A stretch of 64,000 nt of DNA, from NCBI GenBank assembly GCA_948567375.1, contig OX419758.1:39065001-39129000 (forward strand), in the 5' to 3' direction. The position numbers and the translations under genes were made by a program. Positions within the stretch are counted from its first letter, which is position 1; each line of letters begins with the position of its first letter. The notes beneath the pieces are model-generated. The model saw only the letters and a program-made list of their open reading frames with translations. It made no database searches and was not told where the DNA came from. The stretch comes from Lunularia cruciata. Its lineage: Eukaryota; Streptophyta; Marchantiopsida; Lunulariales; Lunulariaceae. Of the stretch, positions 20,579 through 34,366 are shown piece after piece.

Positions 20579-22414
20579 TGATCTATTTTTATTTAGAGAG
20601 GTAGGTATGATGAAAAAGTATGTTATAAATACAAAGGAAATTTTATTACAAATAAAGTTTTTTTGTCCATATAATTATTTCAAAAAGTTAATTTTTATTT
20701 ATAATATTTTTCATTTAAATGATTATTGACATATATTTTTTTTATCTATTTTCATTAATTATTTTCCCCTTAAATTAAAAAATAAATTTATATATCCAAT
20801 TATAATTATATAATCTCCTATTCAGTTATCTTTCCGGATTTATTATTATACTCGCTACACCTTCCTCGTCCCCAATACTCTGAAGTCCTAGTGTATTGAC
20901 ATCACGATCGCTGTTATAATCTCGATTGCCACTAAAGAGTAATAATAATCACACGCTGAGAGAGGAAGACCAGAAGCCTTAAGGACTGCTGAGCTATTGC
21001 TACGTTGACGTTACCACGTAATTACGTATAGAGTCTAACCACGTAAAGGCAAGAAACGCGCCTGCTTGGAGGACCTGGGATCTACTACACATATGCGTGG
21101 ACAAAAGTGCATCACCCTTCTCCCGCCAAACTCTCTCGCGCCATCGCCGTCACAGCAGTCAATCGATCACATCTTCTCTCCGCGCAAGTGAGTGAATCTC
21201 TGTAGCCCAAGGAGTGCAAAGTGCTCTATTGCCATCAGCTCATCGATGTCTGAATATTTGGGACCGAGACCTGTAGGTATGTTTCAATCAGCTCGTCATC
21301 ATCGATGTTTCTTCCCTTTGCTGGTCGAAGAAGGAAGTATTGGAGGAAAGAGAGGATTCGCGGTGATTACACAAGAGTTTTCTTAGAGTAGAGTAGGCGT
21401 TGAATGTAGGTACGTCGCAGAGGAAGATGGATATTGTGTAGTTGGCTTTGTTGAGTGATGGATTAGGTGGAACTGGAGTATGTTTTTAACAGCCGAGGCT
21501 GCGCTCGAGCCACTTGTGAGCTGGAAAGGTTGGTTCTGTTCTTAGTTTCTCTGGGAGAAGCAAGGCTGGAGCTGGTTCCAAGAACAGTTTCTACTTTGCG
21601 CTCTGCTCTTTTTATTGTCTTCTTCTTTTCTGCTTGATTACCACAGACGTGTCGACCTTTTCCCCTGTGGTAAACCTTGTTGATTGGTGAATTCTGGAAC
21701 CTTGTCCCTTTGTCCTCCATTCCTGTAGATCTATAATACCTCGGCCCTCATGTCTTATTGAGCTCGCAAATTTTGTCTTCTGCTGCTCATATGTAAATTC
21801 CTGTTGTTTCTGTACGCCTGAGCCGGGCTGAAAACACGTGTCGATTTACTGCAGGATCGATTGTCAACCATTTAGTTCATGATAGACAAAACTCCCTGAT
21901 AAATCCAGTTAGATTTTCATTTATCTTCACTTCAAGGAAAGGTTTCCATTCTCAATCAAATTCTTTACCAGTTGCATGAAAGGGGAACCAAGTTCCTATC
22001 ACTCCTAGTAGAATATAAAGAGCAGCGATGTTTGTAGGGGTATGTGTGGAAGTAAAGTCATCCAGTCTAGCGGATTGTATATGGTAGCCCAAATTTCATT
22101 ATCTACAATGAGTGATGGCTGATCATCAGGGAGTTTTTACTGAAATGGAACATGATGCAGGGGGTGAGGATTAAAGGAAATCTGGTACACTGGCGATTAC
22201 CAAGTGGCTAATCGAGGATATCTAGACGGTTTGTTAAAAAAAAATGCATTATTGCTTCAGCTAGCCAAGCCATACCAGTGAAGTTTCAACTCAGGTGCTT
22301 CCAGACATTCGTTCCCAGAAGTGTACAGGTTATATAACGGCAAATTTTGCAGTCAAACTGGCTAGTTTCGCCAGATTTAGTCATGGAGGAATATTACTGG
22401 GCACAAACCGCTGC
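20579..22414. other. AT-rich spacer, then upstream region of the DNA glycosylase gene
   Basis: Bases 20579-20840 are AT-rich. From about 20850 base composition shifts abruptly towards GC and the transposon-like sequence ends. The zone 21100-21420 is CT-rich and leader-like, with possible splice donors (GTGAGT near 21188 and GTATGT near 21276). A good acceptor TTTCAACTCAG ends at 22294, in frame with the first large exon. A 5' exon is therefore possible but not proved. Confidence 0.4.
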
Positions 22415-25354
22415 ATGAGTCGAGCTTCCACTTCCTTTGCCCAAAGTTTGTACGGGAGAATGATACCAGACCGCCGCAGTCTGCGAGTAGCAGCTCGCTC
22501 TGTTTCACAAGCCTCATCTGCAAGAGAGGAGAAGGGATTTTCGACACCTCGGAACCTCTCCAGTATTTCTCAGGCTAAAATCAAGAGAGCATCCGAGATC
22601 TTTAGTGATATCGATAACTTTTCTGACGATGTGTCCAGCGAGAGAGGTACAGTGGACGACGAAGCCAGTGAGGAGTTTAGACGCCGCAGGATAGCCCCAC
22701 AAGTCGACGCTATCAAACGGAGGCTCAAATTTAATCAGAAGAGTGCTAGCATAAAGGATGAATTTAACGTCAACTGTGTTAGCTCAAGTTTTAGAGTCAG
22801 GAAAATTCGAGTAGAAGCCAAGCCCAGGCTAGAAGGAGTAAGTCTGAGAGAAGAAGCTATGAGTCAAATCGAGAAGTACAGGGGCAAAGTCACTCCTGCA
22901 ACTCCTAGCATTCGGCCGAAGGTGGAAGCAGTTGTCGACGCCCCACAACGACTGCCTACGGTTCGTGCAGTTCAGCAGAGGAATTCTCGAACTACTAAAG
23001 TGAAGTTGGAACCAAAATTAGAGCAAGAAGTCAAGCTTGGTGGTGCACCCAAGCGGAAAGTTACTAGGGCCAAATCGACGGCCGAGTTGGAAGACCTTGT
23101 CAAACAGGAGCCCCAAGTCAAGTCTGAAGCTGAAGAACTTGATGATACTGTGAAACAAGGGCCCAAGCTGAACGCTGGGTCACGGAGAAGGAAGATGCAG
23201 CATGTTGCAGGTGGGGAACCACCAGCGACTAAAGATTTGAAAAAGGCAAAGAGGTCGGATGACTTTGATCAATCTACGCCCGTGGAAGGTTCTCGTACAC
23301 TCGCAGCCTTGGATCCCTCAAGAGTTACAACTGATACCGTTAAAGCCGAGTTGGCATTTGGTAAGAATTTCTCTCTAATGGCAACTCCTGACACCGTTCC
23401 CCCTGTATTCCTGTACACTATATTCTCAGGTTTTCCCAGGTAAATATATATTGTGCTTGGGTGTCTACAGGAGAGTCTGAGTTTCTTCTTCCTCCATGCT
23501 GCAGAAACGCCTCCGTTGACATTCAGCGTGTCACTTCCTTATCGAGGTCCTTACCCATCTCACGCGAGACCATACCCCGAAGAATGTGAAACTGTGAAAG
23601 ATCTGCTGGCTAATCTCCACGGTCACCTTCCTGAATATGAACGCCACAAAAAGTCCTCCCCAACGTTACAACCAGCTACAGAGGTAAGAATCAGCCCATT
23701 GGTTATACCATAAACGTTGTCTATACGTTCCAGTGAAGCCGGTGTCGGGGTAAGTGATTGAGTTAAAGTGCTTTCAAAATGGAGACTATTTTTCAGAGTG
23801 GGTTCTCCATCCACGATGGGACCCGCTCCTAATCGTTGGAGTAGTACTTAGCTCCTCCATCTGTATTCAACTGTATGGGTACACATACTGCCGTAGTCAA
23901 GAGAGAGGCCTTAGGGAGGTATATGCCGACTGCCATCAAGCCTCTAACTCACGAAGCTTAGGAGGTTGAAGTTCTGATCTTCAGATTGGTCTCGTCCGTA
24001 GGAACAAGAAGGTGCCGCAGACTCAAGTAAGAATTCCAGCTTGGAGCTTGTAGCTACACCACATAAGGGTATAGCGGTCCCAACCGGCCACCCAAGAGAA
24101 CGGCGAACTGTCATAGATTCTTTGGTGGGCACTCTTTTGTCGCAAAACACCACAGATAACAACTCCCGGAAAGCTTTTGCTAACTTGAAGAAGTTATTCC
24201 CAACTTGGGACCTGGTACGTTTCACCTCAGCCATATGTGGAAATTGTTATTTCTCTGATCGAACTTACCTTTAGGTACTGGGCGGAACAGTGGCTCAACA
24301 ATCAAACTTTATTAGCGTTTTACTTCGACCATGTTTTCAATTTCTTTATAAGAAGCCTAGTGAGTCAATGGGCGTGAGCAAAGATCTAGGGAAAATTGTG
24401 CTGAGGTTCGTTGATGGCCATCATCAGGTCCATAAAGCAGATCCCAAAGAAGTAGAGGAGGCCATCCGGTGTGGTGGCTTGGCAGAAATTAAGGCAGGGC
24501 GTATTCTCAACATCCTGAGCACGCTGCTGAAAGAACGAGGAGAAATCTGTATGGAGTACGTGCGAAGCATGTCGAACGAAGAAGTCAAGACGGAGCTTTC
24601 TCGATTCAAGGGAGTTGGACCCAAGACGGTGATCATTGACCAGCCATCTCCCAGCTTTCTCACGTCGGACTGTTTACATTGGGATCGATTTCCATCACCT
24701 TTGGTGCTGTAGTACTCTCTATCTATAACCTGAGAAGATGACACCGAAAGCCGTGACAAAATCATGTATTATCGATGTGTAGGTGGCTTGCGTGTTAATG
24801 TTCCACCTGCAGCGTAAGGAGTTTCCTGTCGACACACATGTAAGACCCTCGATTGCTTTACTACTGTTTGTGCCTCTGTGTGTTGAACTATGTGAAACCC
24901 GAGGAGGTGCACTTATCTCGCAATTCTCGATTTAAGCTGAGTTAATTAGTACTACTTCTTTTTGTTCCTCCCCTGCTACAGACTGTGCTGCATTTCATGT
25001 GAGCACACAAGTGTCCTCGTTTATATTCCGAGTTCACTGACTTGAAACCGCACTTCCCTACGACAGGTGTTTCGCATCTCGAAAGCTCTTGGCTGGGTAC
25101 CAGCTGCTGCAGATCGAGAAAAGGCTTATCTTCACCTGAATCAGCGGATACCGGATCATTTGAAGTTCGATATACACTGTCTGTTTGTAACCCACGGGAA
25201 GAGATGTCCTCAGTGTGCCAAACGTCACACCCAGCACCCTAAGGATGGGGAATGTCCTCTAGTCGGCTGGAACTCCAAAATGATGAAATGTCGTCCTAGA
25301 CCACAGAACTTACTTCTCAAGAGTCAAGAGCTATTGCAACTTACACCACCTTGA
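22415..25354 (+). CDS. HhH-GPD base-excision DNA glycosylase (endonuclease III-like, At3g47830 type)
   Basis: Six exons join in frame: 22415-23360, 23505-23683, 24002-24214, 24428-24628, 24783-24839 and 25067-25354, all with GT-AG introns. The product has 627 residues if ATG 22415 is used; an upstream exon could extend it. The first 315 or so residues are a basic, probably disordered tail with several Val-Lys-x-Glu motifs. The C-terminal half is the glycosylase: VIDSLVGTLLSQNTTDNNS, AIRCGGLAEIKAGRI, then the helix-hairpin-helix SRFKGVGPKT followed by VACVLMF and the FPVDTH motif. This contains the Lys and Asp expected of a bifunctional glycosylase/lyase. A Cys-rich end (C-X8-C-X2-C-X12-C) could bind an iron-sulfur cluster. 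It should remove damaged bases from DNA, in the nucleus or an organelle. The wording closely follows plant proteins of the At3g47830 type; the exact substrate is unknown. Confidence 0.9.
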
Positions 25355-27242
25355 AGACCCACCTAACCTTCTGTTCAGTGAAAACAATTGCAACTAGTGA
25401 CTGGGTAGCTTGTAAACCGAATCAATAGTTGAAATTAGAAGTTTCGTTTTACAAATGATGGAGACCATTACCGGTCCGTATCTCCACCTTCGTTTTGGGC
25501 ACAAAAGCACGGGCAGCACAAGTCTAATTGATGCATCGCATCGAAAGGTACATTCCGTGGAGTTTTCTTCCTTCACTAAGACCCTTTATAGTGTACATGT
25601 TTTTGATTGTGGTGGTATCTTGTGAGCCCGCATAGACAAAGACTACATACAGACTCCTTCGCTCTTTCAGCAGATTCCTTGCACTCAAATAGATGTACAT
25701 GAGATGGTCAGTTACGTCTGTACTAAGAACTGCCATTTGATATCTCACTGCTGAGGATCCGAGGCCACGGGCAGCATCAACACTCAATACCCTTGCTCAC
25801 AATTGTGCGTTACATGTTGGTTCTCTAAGACCCGGAATGCACACTGAAAAGCGTTTTATGCCGAACCATTCTCGGAACAGGAGAACATCACAACTTGTTT
25901 TGAATTTAAGTGATGCGTGTGCAAGTCAAATCTTGTACCCATTGTTTCGCGCAAGATCAACCAAGTACTCCCGTTCGCTAGATGCAGGGATTACCTTTTA
26001 AATGAGTTTACACCGGTCATCGGTGTGTGTATCGTGGAGGCCTTTCTCAGTTCTAACAGAATGTCTCCACCAATCCGCTTGTGTATCCCGATAACCATAA
26101 TCATGCAGGTAGGCGAGAACCTAAAGAAATGGAGCTGAATCTCAATGCCACAGGTCACACATGAAATTGTGTGGACTATGTGCCACTCGTACAATCCTGC
26201 AAGAGAGCTGGTTCGCTTCCCCAGAGAGGAGAGACTGCCCTATTCTGCAGGGAATAGAGGAGAAGCTTTACATCGTAGTCAACTACCTGTGAGAACACGA
26301 GGGATATGTTCAATTATCACTTAAAGCAGGTTACTTTAAGAACCCGTAAGCTGCTGAATACTACTTGGAAGATGGACTTAAACTTTTCAACCTTGTCACC
26401 TGATAGGAGACAGGTTGTCCAATAAGAGCAAATGACAACTTGACAGATTTTGCAATCCTTGATGGAGAACCACGGATTCCGATACTTTGGGGCCATCGAA
26501 TTTGTCTGAGAGAGATAGTGAGAACAGGAATTCTCCACGGCGACTAGGGCACAAAATTCAATTTTAATGAGGAATTCTGGAATTCTGCCCCACGTAAGAC
26601 CTGTGAAAGCAACAAAATGGCCAAAAGCTCTTTTCGGTCACATATGGCTCAGATATAGACTCTCAACGAATCTAGTCTGCAAAGAAATTGTCATTCTCAC
26701 CCTCTGCCATCCGGCATATTCAATTTCACATGAGTTTTCGAGAGGATGGACTACTTTCAGAAAGCAAATGACAGACAGGTGCTGGCTTTGCTCCAGTCTT
26801 TTCTTAATTTTACCATCCAAGTATGTAGTGGCATTTGGTAACTGTCATCTGAATGGTTCCCGTCAGAGAATATTGAGATACTGTGGTGCTAGCCATGCAG
26901 CAGCAATGGATCGGTTGGTTCATATGTAACGAGCAATTGATAGCAGTGGACACTCTGTTTTTGATCTAGATTGCGTTCGAGTGAGGCTAAATATGGAATA
27001 TTTTCCGTGCAGATTCTTCTGCCGAAGTTTTGGGAACTCTGTTTAGTCTAGTGATTAGACCCATAAGATTACAAGGGAGCAGGTTTCAACTGCTTTACGA
27101 TATTGTGGAACTAAGCTCACCAGCTGGGGCTGTAGCAAGTGTAATGGTGAAAATTATCGTGTCTTCTTCTATTGTGGTGAAAGAGACCACAGAGAGGTCC
27201 CGCGCGTACGTACAATTCTTAATTCCTGGCAACTCTACAAAC
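25355..27242. other. 3' flank of the glycosylase gene and upstream region of the transporter gene
   Basis: No convincing reading frame is present. Short open stretches, such as the minus-strand one at 25524-25787, have no known domain and no codon pattern that stands out. The region probably contains the 3' UTR of the glycosylase and the promoter and leader of the transporter. The zone 27000-27242 precedes the first Met and is probably leader. Confidence 0.4.
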
Positions 27243-30085
27243 ATGAGCAGGGTGGAGTTTCCTGAAGGTACCGCAGGATTTGGCCAAGAACGAAATCTTG
27301 AAGATTTCGAATACCGGCAAATTCTTCGAGGAGAGGAAAACCAGGACGAACTTGTTCAAGAAACACAAATCAGACTATGGTTTGTGGTACCGGTGCTTGT
27401 TTGTGCCACGATAGCAATTTCAGCAGCTGGTGCGGTGAGTCTATCCCTGGGTTGATGTTTCCCAGCAATTTTATGGGTCTTTCTTTAGAAGATCAACCTG
27501 AGTCAACGTACAGAGAATGAGCTTGATGAGTTTTCATCAGTACAGGTTGGTAGGTCTTTCATCGTTCAGAAATGAAAAAGGCTAGGAATGTAATTAGATG
27601 ATCATATCAAATTGATCATCTACTTACAGAATCAAAGCTACCGAAAGGAATATGAATTGGGGTTTCCTTTGTGCAGATTACGAAGCTGATGACGAATGCT
27701 GCACCGATTTCACAAGCTGGGTGGCGGCTTCAGCTCACCTCAGTCATTTTGCTCCCGGGCTTTCTTTGGCAGTTCTGCCGCATGACCAAAGAAGAACGCG
27801 AACAATGCTCACTGTGGAGAAATGTTGGAGTTCTATTTCTCAGCGCAATATCATTGGCATTTCATTTTGGTCTTTGGGTTGGTTACCCTCCCACCGCCAC
27901 TTAGTTTCTCTCTTTAAACCTTGATGTTTAAGGAGATTTACAATTTGTGTATGATTTGGTAAATTGTCTCTAACATTTCTCTTTATTGAGGTTCCAAGCA
28001 CTCCCCTGAAATGAATATACTACGTCCTACTTCCACAAAGTTCTATTTCTGAAGGCTATTTGTTAGGCATAGGCCTTGGTTTCTCTCTTGCCGGGTCACA
28101 CTTTTCTTGGAGTCTTGGGCTCTTCCTTTCATTTTGCACTTTCTGGTGCCCCTGTATTCCTTTCTTCCCGTTCCTTCGGGGTACCATTTTGGGCCGATTG
28201 GTCTCTACACATCTCTAGGGCTGAGAAATACAAACCAGAGAGGTGAACAAAAATAAAAAAGAACTGATAAATTCACAAACTGACTACTCTGAATTTGAAC
28301 AAGTTTCTCACAACTATTGGATGGTGAATCTCGAATTCCGAGAGAGATTATCTTTGAGATGGGGCTGTGGATGGCCGAACTCTTGACAAATTCTGGATGA
28401 CTTTGGTGCAGATCTGGTCAATAGATCATACATCTTTGCCACATAGCCTGCTGCTTGTGTCAATGCCTCCAGTGATAGTGGCAGCCTTGGCTTACTTGCA
28501 AGGAAAACCGTTGGCAAGAGGGGAGATGATCGGGGTGGCCCTTGGGGTGGGTGGTGCAATTATCATAGCTGGTGGGTCCAAGCTAGAGAACGATGTTGAG
28601 GTTACGATGCTCGGAGATATAGCAGCATTTCTGGCAGCTGTTACATTCGTTGCTTACATAAGTGCTGGAGTACATCTTCGAGGTTGGTCTATTCTAATCT
28701 ACGAAGAGTTCAATCTTTAGAGCAGTTCGACGTCAATGGTTCTAAAGTCAACTTCCATCTTCAAATCTTCCTGTGAGTTGGAAGATGGTCTGAATTAGAT
28801 TTGATTTTCTTGAAGGGGACGGAGAAAATTGGAGCTAGCTTTGTTGAGCGTCTAGAGATTCTGATCAGATTTGTTGCATCTGTTGCACACGTTAAAGCTA
28901 TGAGAATTTTAGCTTCACCTGACCTTACAAGTTTCTAATTGGCTGGATGGATAGGTTGGATGCCCCTGTACGTGTACGCCTTCCCCGTCACAGCTGGTGC
29001 AGCCGTCGTCCTGACCTTGGCCGGAGTGACATTTGAAGGAGTAGAATTCTCCTCCTCTGGTGAAATCAGTGGCCCTTTCTCATGGCTTAAGAAAGGTGAC
29101 TCGTTCTTTCTCGTCCCCCCTCTTCCTCCCTCTCTGTATCTGGAAAAAAGAAAGACAGTCTGTAGGGTTGATTATGACATGCGTTTGATTTTAGCTGACC
29201 TTCTCAGTGCATGTTTTGTTTTGTCTCTCTGCTGCAGAGTACCTGCTGCTGAATCTTGCCTTAGCCTTGGGTCCAGGCTTTGTTGGCCACACAGGATTCA
29301 ACGCTGTTCTGCGCCACTGTACAGCACTACTGGTTGCCATGGCCACCACTGTGGAGCCTCTACTTGGTTCCATCATGGCCTGGGCACTGAATGTTTCAGG
29401 CGTCCCTGGGTATATCCCGATCCCTGCTAGTAGAAACATGACATTGCGACTACTTTGTATGGAGTAGTATTTCTGGAACATCAAATAAAATCCTAAACTT
29501 TTTGTGTACTCAATTAGGTCTGATCTAAAACGTACTTGATACGATTGATTTAGTAGTGCTGGTGTGCAGTCTGTGGACGTGCTTAGGAGGCACAGTAATG
29601 CTGATTGGAACGTTGTGGGTAAGTTATGCCTCGGAACAAAACAAGGTGAGTAGACTTTTGAGCAGTTTATTTTTCAACTCCTTTTCTTTCTCGTGCAAAG
29701 CCAAAGTTGCAGGACGTTACGTTCCATATTAACACGATAACCCCCAACACCCGTTGAAGTGTAGTAGATCTGGTGGACTCGTCATCAACGCAGAATACCC
29801 CATGAGTAGTAGTAGCTAGGTCGTCCTCTCCAAGAACATCAAAATTGATACGATGCTGTCACTTCCAGGTGGCCGAATAGATTCTCTCCTCTTGTCTTCA
29901 TGCTCAGGGAGTATACGCACTGTTCTTCATGCTTGTCGTGTCTCTGGGTTGAACAGGATGAAGTCAACCGCGAGGGAAATGCGGAAGCTGGAGAGGATGG
30001 CGGCCTAGCATCTAAACAGGAAGAAGAAGGACACGCAAAACGGTGGAGGTGGAGAATTTTATTACAATCGTCGGATCTTCAATAA
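27243..30085 (+). CDS. EamA-domain (drug/metabolite transporter superfamily) membrane protein
   Basis: Seven exons join in frame with GT-AG introns: 27243-27434, 27677-27877, 28412-28682, 28955-29095, 29238-29409, 29570-29645 and 29957-30085. The product has 393 residues. After a polar N-terminus of about 45 residues (MSRVEFPEGTAGFG...) there are about ten hydrophobic segments, beginning with LWFVVPVLVCATIAISAAG. The order matches two EamA repeats: ITKLMTNAAPISQAGWRLQL and WSIDHTSLPHSLLLVSMPPV in the first, GFNAVLRHCTALLVAMATTV followed by EPLLGSIMAW in the second. The Glu-Pro-Leu-Leu motif near the end is typical of the superfamily. The C-terminal tail is charged (EAGEDGGLASKQEEEGHAKR). It probably moves a small metabolite across a membrane; substrate and location cannot be told. 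It lies 1.9 kb downstream of the glycosylase on the same strand. Confidence 0.9.
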
Positions 30086-33000
30086 TGAGAGCTACCCTCC
30101 TTGTCCCATCAGAAATGGATTATACGGCCCCTACCTTGCCTCCTCAGACTATATATGTTGCGGTGAGCGGTGTCTGTGGTCAAAAGAATCCGCGCTTTCT
30201 GAATCTGATCGTTAGCTAGACTTATCAGGTGTCCACCTGCTTGTCGGTCGTATATCTGCTTACGATGGGCTGACTTGCACATTCGGCCTTTTTGTTACTC
30301 TTCTACATCCGTATGAGATTTCATGGCTTGCAGTACCCACAAGCAAGCAGGCTAAAGCAAAAGGTTGGCAACCAAATTTCTCTGAAAATGAAAGTTTTAT
30401 CTTGGCCATAGTTGCTGGCAAACGACCAAGCAAGCAAGCGACATCGCCACACAGGTCGAAGTTGCTAACATGCAAGCAGTCCCAACTGGACTAAGTCAAC
30501 TCCAGTAGGCCGAAGACCGCATCCCAAGAAGGAGAAAATAAAGGAAAAACCAGATCTGATGTGTAGCTTTCTTCTCAGTTAATCAGGAGGGAGGACACTG
30601 CTACTATACTCTGTACTGTAATAAGGTTGTTGTTCGCTGTTGCTTTAGCTAACTAGCTAATTTATGTCACTGGAACAGCTCCTGTCAGTAAAATGTTGAC
30701 CAACGGACCTCAGATGCTACGTACGTGACACGAGCATTTCTTATGTATTGCAAGACAGGGGATTCATACTAAGGGTTTGGACCGAAGCAGACGTCACGCA
30801 CACCTCTTCTATTCAACTTACGGGCAAAGTGTGAACTTCGCTGCTTTCTTGAGTTCTTGAGTTCTTGAGTGAGCGACTGTGGGTGTTTGGATTATCTGTC
30901 TTCTGCAACTGGAGATGGGACATCAAATGTGTACAGTCTGTAAGGCCTATTTGAGAAGCTCACAGTTTTCCAATATTCTCGCTTTTGAGCAGGTTTGGTC
31001 GTGAGCTCGGATACAGTACATCTATGTATGCAATGAGCCTCCTGCTGACGAGAATTCTTCTTCTGCCACTAAAATCATTTACATGTGCGGAGGGGGGAAA
31101 AATTGTTCGAGTATCTCAATCATGAGCGAGCATCTTGAATCCGAGCACCACATGTACGTTTTTAGCCGAGAAACATTCTCTTTAACTCATTGAAGAAGGG
31201 TGATAGCGGATCAAGAACAACCTCGTAATGAACCCTGAAATCTCAAATCCAACTGTTAGACAGATGCTGTCAGATTAGCCAGCGTACGTACATCAAAGGA
31301 CACGACCTCATGTACAGATAAAAGAAGAGGACTTAGTAATGAACGATCGTCCATGCGACTACGGAAGCTTACGACTCGTAATACTAGACTGCACAGGTAC
31401 ACTCAGCAGACAGGCAGAGACTGGACTGTCACTCCCTGAATGTACGAACGAAAGTAAGCTTTCATTGACTTGCCTGGATGGACGTTGTAAGTTCGTTGAG
31501 TTCAGACTTGTGCATAACAGAACATTCGAGCCATTGAATGATCCTTTCCCGCTATTAAATATTGTCCATGACTGACTAACGGACTGGCTATGCTGCATGG
31601 GTTCAGGTCTATGAATAACTCTATGAATACAGACTCCGAAAAACTGTCCTTTGTTTATATCTGATGCTTCATTAATAAGGGGTCGGGAATGAGCAGTACC
31701 TCGCCAGCAGAGTGATACTGTACAGTGGAGGTACTGTGGGTACGGTGGTGGTGGTGCGTTTAGGCGATACATATGAGCAGATGCCATGTTCGGCAGTTAT
31801 GCACATGCCTCCTGGCTCAAAATGCCCACTATTGATATAGAGAGAGAGGGAGGAGCCACGAAAGCACATGCTGTCCGTCAGGCCTCAAAATGGCCACGAC
31901 CTCCAAATTAGATGAGATAGCGCTGCAAGCAACCCCTTAAAGTCTAGTCTATCCATCACAAGCACCGAGCGTGAGTAGATTTTCAAACTATCGTCGTAGA
32001 ATTTCAAGTCCAATGGGAGAAATAGGAACAGGACCGGAGAAAAAGTGAAAGTCAGAGCTGTTGGAGTTCAGGGGTTAATGAGGCTGCTGTCATGCACAAA
32101 AAATTAATCCGGCAGGTAATGACATAACTGCACCCTCATTACACAGTGTGGGCAAAGGTTTCCTCGGAAACGCTGTGGGTCAGGGCCGAACCGAAAGCGC
32201 TGAACTTGAGACATATCTCGCAGCACCTAAGGAGTGCTGCGAGACAACCTAAGATAAACCTCACGAGCAGCCCGGTAATGGATGTTCACGGCTTCAAAGA
32301 AGTGGCCAGACTGATTGTATACATGAGCACTCGCCAGACGGAGGAAGAACCTTAAAGTGAATCATTCCAATCGAGAAAGCTGTGCAATAACCTGTTAGAC
32401 CTCGGTTCATCTTTGAATCGTAAATGACATGGACAGACATGCGACCATGACAGTTCATACAGCCTTGCAACGTAGAAATGGGCAGAGATCATCCGTTACC
32501 GTCGATCTAAATCATGGTCACCTGTTACTTCATACATGATTAGATCTGGACACGGTATCTTACCATCTCTAGACGTAATAAGATATGAAAGAGGATATTA
32601 CGCTATGAAATATGCATTTGATCCACCTCTAGGAAGTCGTGAAGATGCTTCAAGGGGTGCATAAAAACGATCACACGGGAAACAATGCGCAGGCAAACAC
32701 CTGAATACAGACAATTGAAAGCATTACGGCAAGGCACAGCCAGAGCATACTAAGAGCAAGACGGCTGATTAAGACCGAATCACTTCAAACATAAATCAGA
32801 CGTTAGGGACCGGAACGGAAAATCGAACTGAAGATCAATCTCAATCAACTGGATGCACGCAAATGAGTAGAAGAAACCGAGAATGTGGGAACCGACCCAT
32901 CGAGAGCAAGCTTTGCTCTTAATGGTGAGAGATTCTAAAACGGCTCTTTCAACTGATTTAACTTCTCATTTCTTAGGTGTCTCTTACAAATGATTGTACC

Positions 33001-33686
33001 CATACAGATAATATAGGGTAGGTAAAGTTTCACCACCTACATAAAGACAATCATAACTCCTTTACACATAAACTTGTGCTAACTAAAGATTCTTACTTTC
33101 GCAAAATTGACTCCTCTTGCAAGTATGGACAATAATAAACCATAATGTTCCATTCAAACGGAGACTGGTTCACATGTACAGCAAGAATAGCATCTAGCTG
33201 CTGGCTTACCCTTTGGATGATTCACAACCCCTAGACATTCTTGAAAGCTCAAAGGATGATTGATGGCTGCCGTGAAAGTTGACATTGATCAGCTTCACTG
33301 AATGCACATACAATGCGTGCTGGATGAGATAGCTTGGAGCGTGCTTGGAAGATCATGATAGGGTAGAAGGGCTACATGGTGCAGCCCATGGCACTAGTAT
33401 TATTTGCTAAATAAGAAAAAGAATTGCATTTGCGGCCCGGGCCGGGGAAGAGGGACGGTGGGAGGGAGAGAGAGAGGAGGAGAGGGAAGAAGGAGGCAAG
33501 GAAGACAGGGGTGGGGATGGAAGGGGAAAGATTTTCATCATAACTGTGACACGATCGACCCTAACAAATACTTTTGATAGCATACCGAGGCAAATTTTAG
33601 TTTCCTTGTTACATTTTCTTGACAAATGGAAGCTGCAATGCTGCCACCATTTGTTAAGAAAGTGGGAACTTCAAACAATTTCTTCT
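30086..33686. other. Intergenic region between the transporter and LBD genes
   Basis: No gene is recognised. Open stretches at 31339-31575 (plus), 31359-31787 (minus) and 32146-32355 (plus) have no known motif. Bases 33430-33530 are GA-rich (GGGAGGGAGAGAGAGAGGAG) and lie downstream of the LBD stop codon, perhaps within its 3' UTR. A short repeat of TTGAGTTC occurs at about 30850-30870. Confidence 0.4.
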
Positions 33687-34315
33687 TTAGTTCATGGATG
33701 ACCAATACCGCTCCTTCACATCTGGAGTAGCCACGCTGCTAGGAGAAGGTACAGTGTAATCGGTTGAAGCTGAAGTTTGAGAAGAGAGTGCCCCTGACCC
33801 TGTGCTCCTGTCGTTGTTTGGTGGAAATCCAGCCACCATAACAGCAGCAACGGCATTCTCATGACAACGGTAACGCATGATTTCTTGCCGAACGGCATTG
33901 AGTTCGGCCTGTAATGACTGTGCTTGCTGTTGCAATGCGGAAATGGCACCCATGCAACCATAAACAGGATCACGGATGCGGGCATTGGCCTCGTACACCA
34001 GACTGCTGGCGGCGTCAGCTCTCTGGCTTTCTGGCACTTCCTGCAATCAACACATCCCGCAAAAGATTTGTCTCTCTCAGCTCCCATATCCTCCTTCGTA
34101 TATAGCATCCTATGTACCATTTAGTTTGTTGTCCTTCAGGCGGAGAAAGATCCAGTAACTTGAAGACCGGGTATCCGTTCAGTCCACATGATTGTGGAAA
34201 TCTCCACAAAGACATAGATTGCGCGCAACTCATGCTCAATTGTATTACATCACATCACGTCCTTGTGTGGTACAGCGACATTGAACTCGATAACTCCGCG
34301 GCGAATCTGAAGGAA

Positions 34316-34366
<51 letters not shown>

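Noticed and set aside
25524-25787. 87-codon minus-strand frame downstream of the glycosylase.
   Set aside because: No motif, and it lies in the probable 3' UTR of the plus-strand gene.
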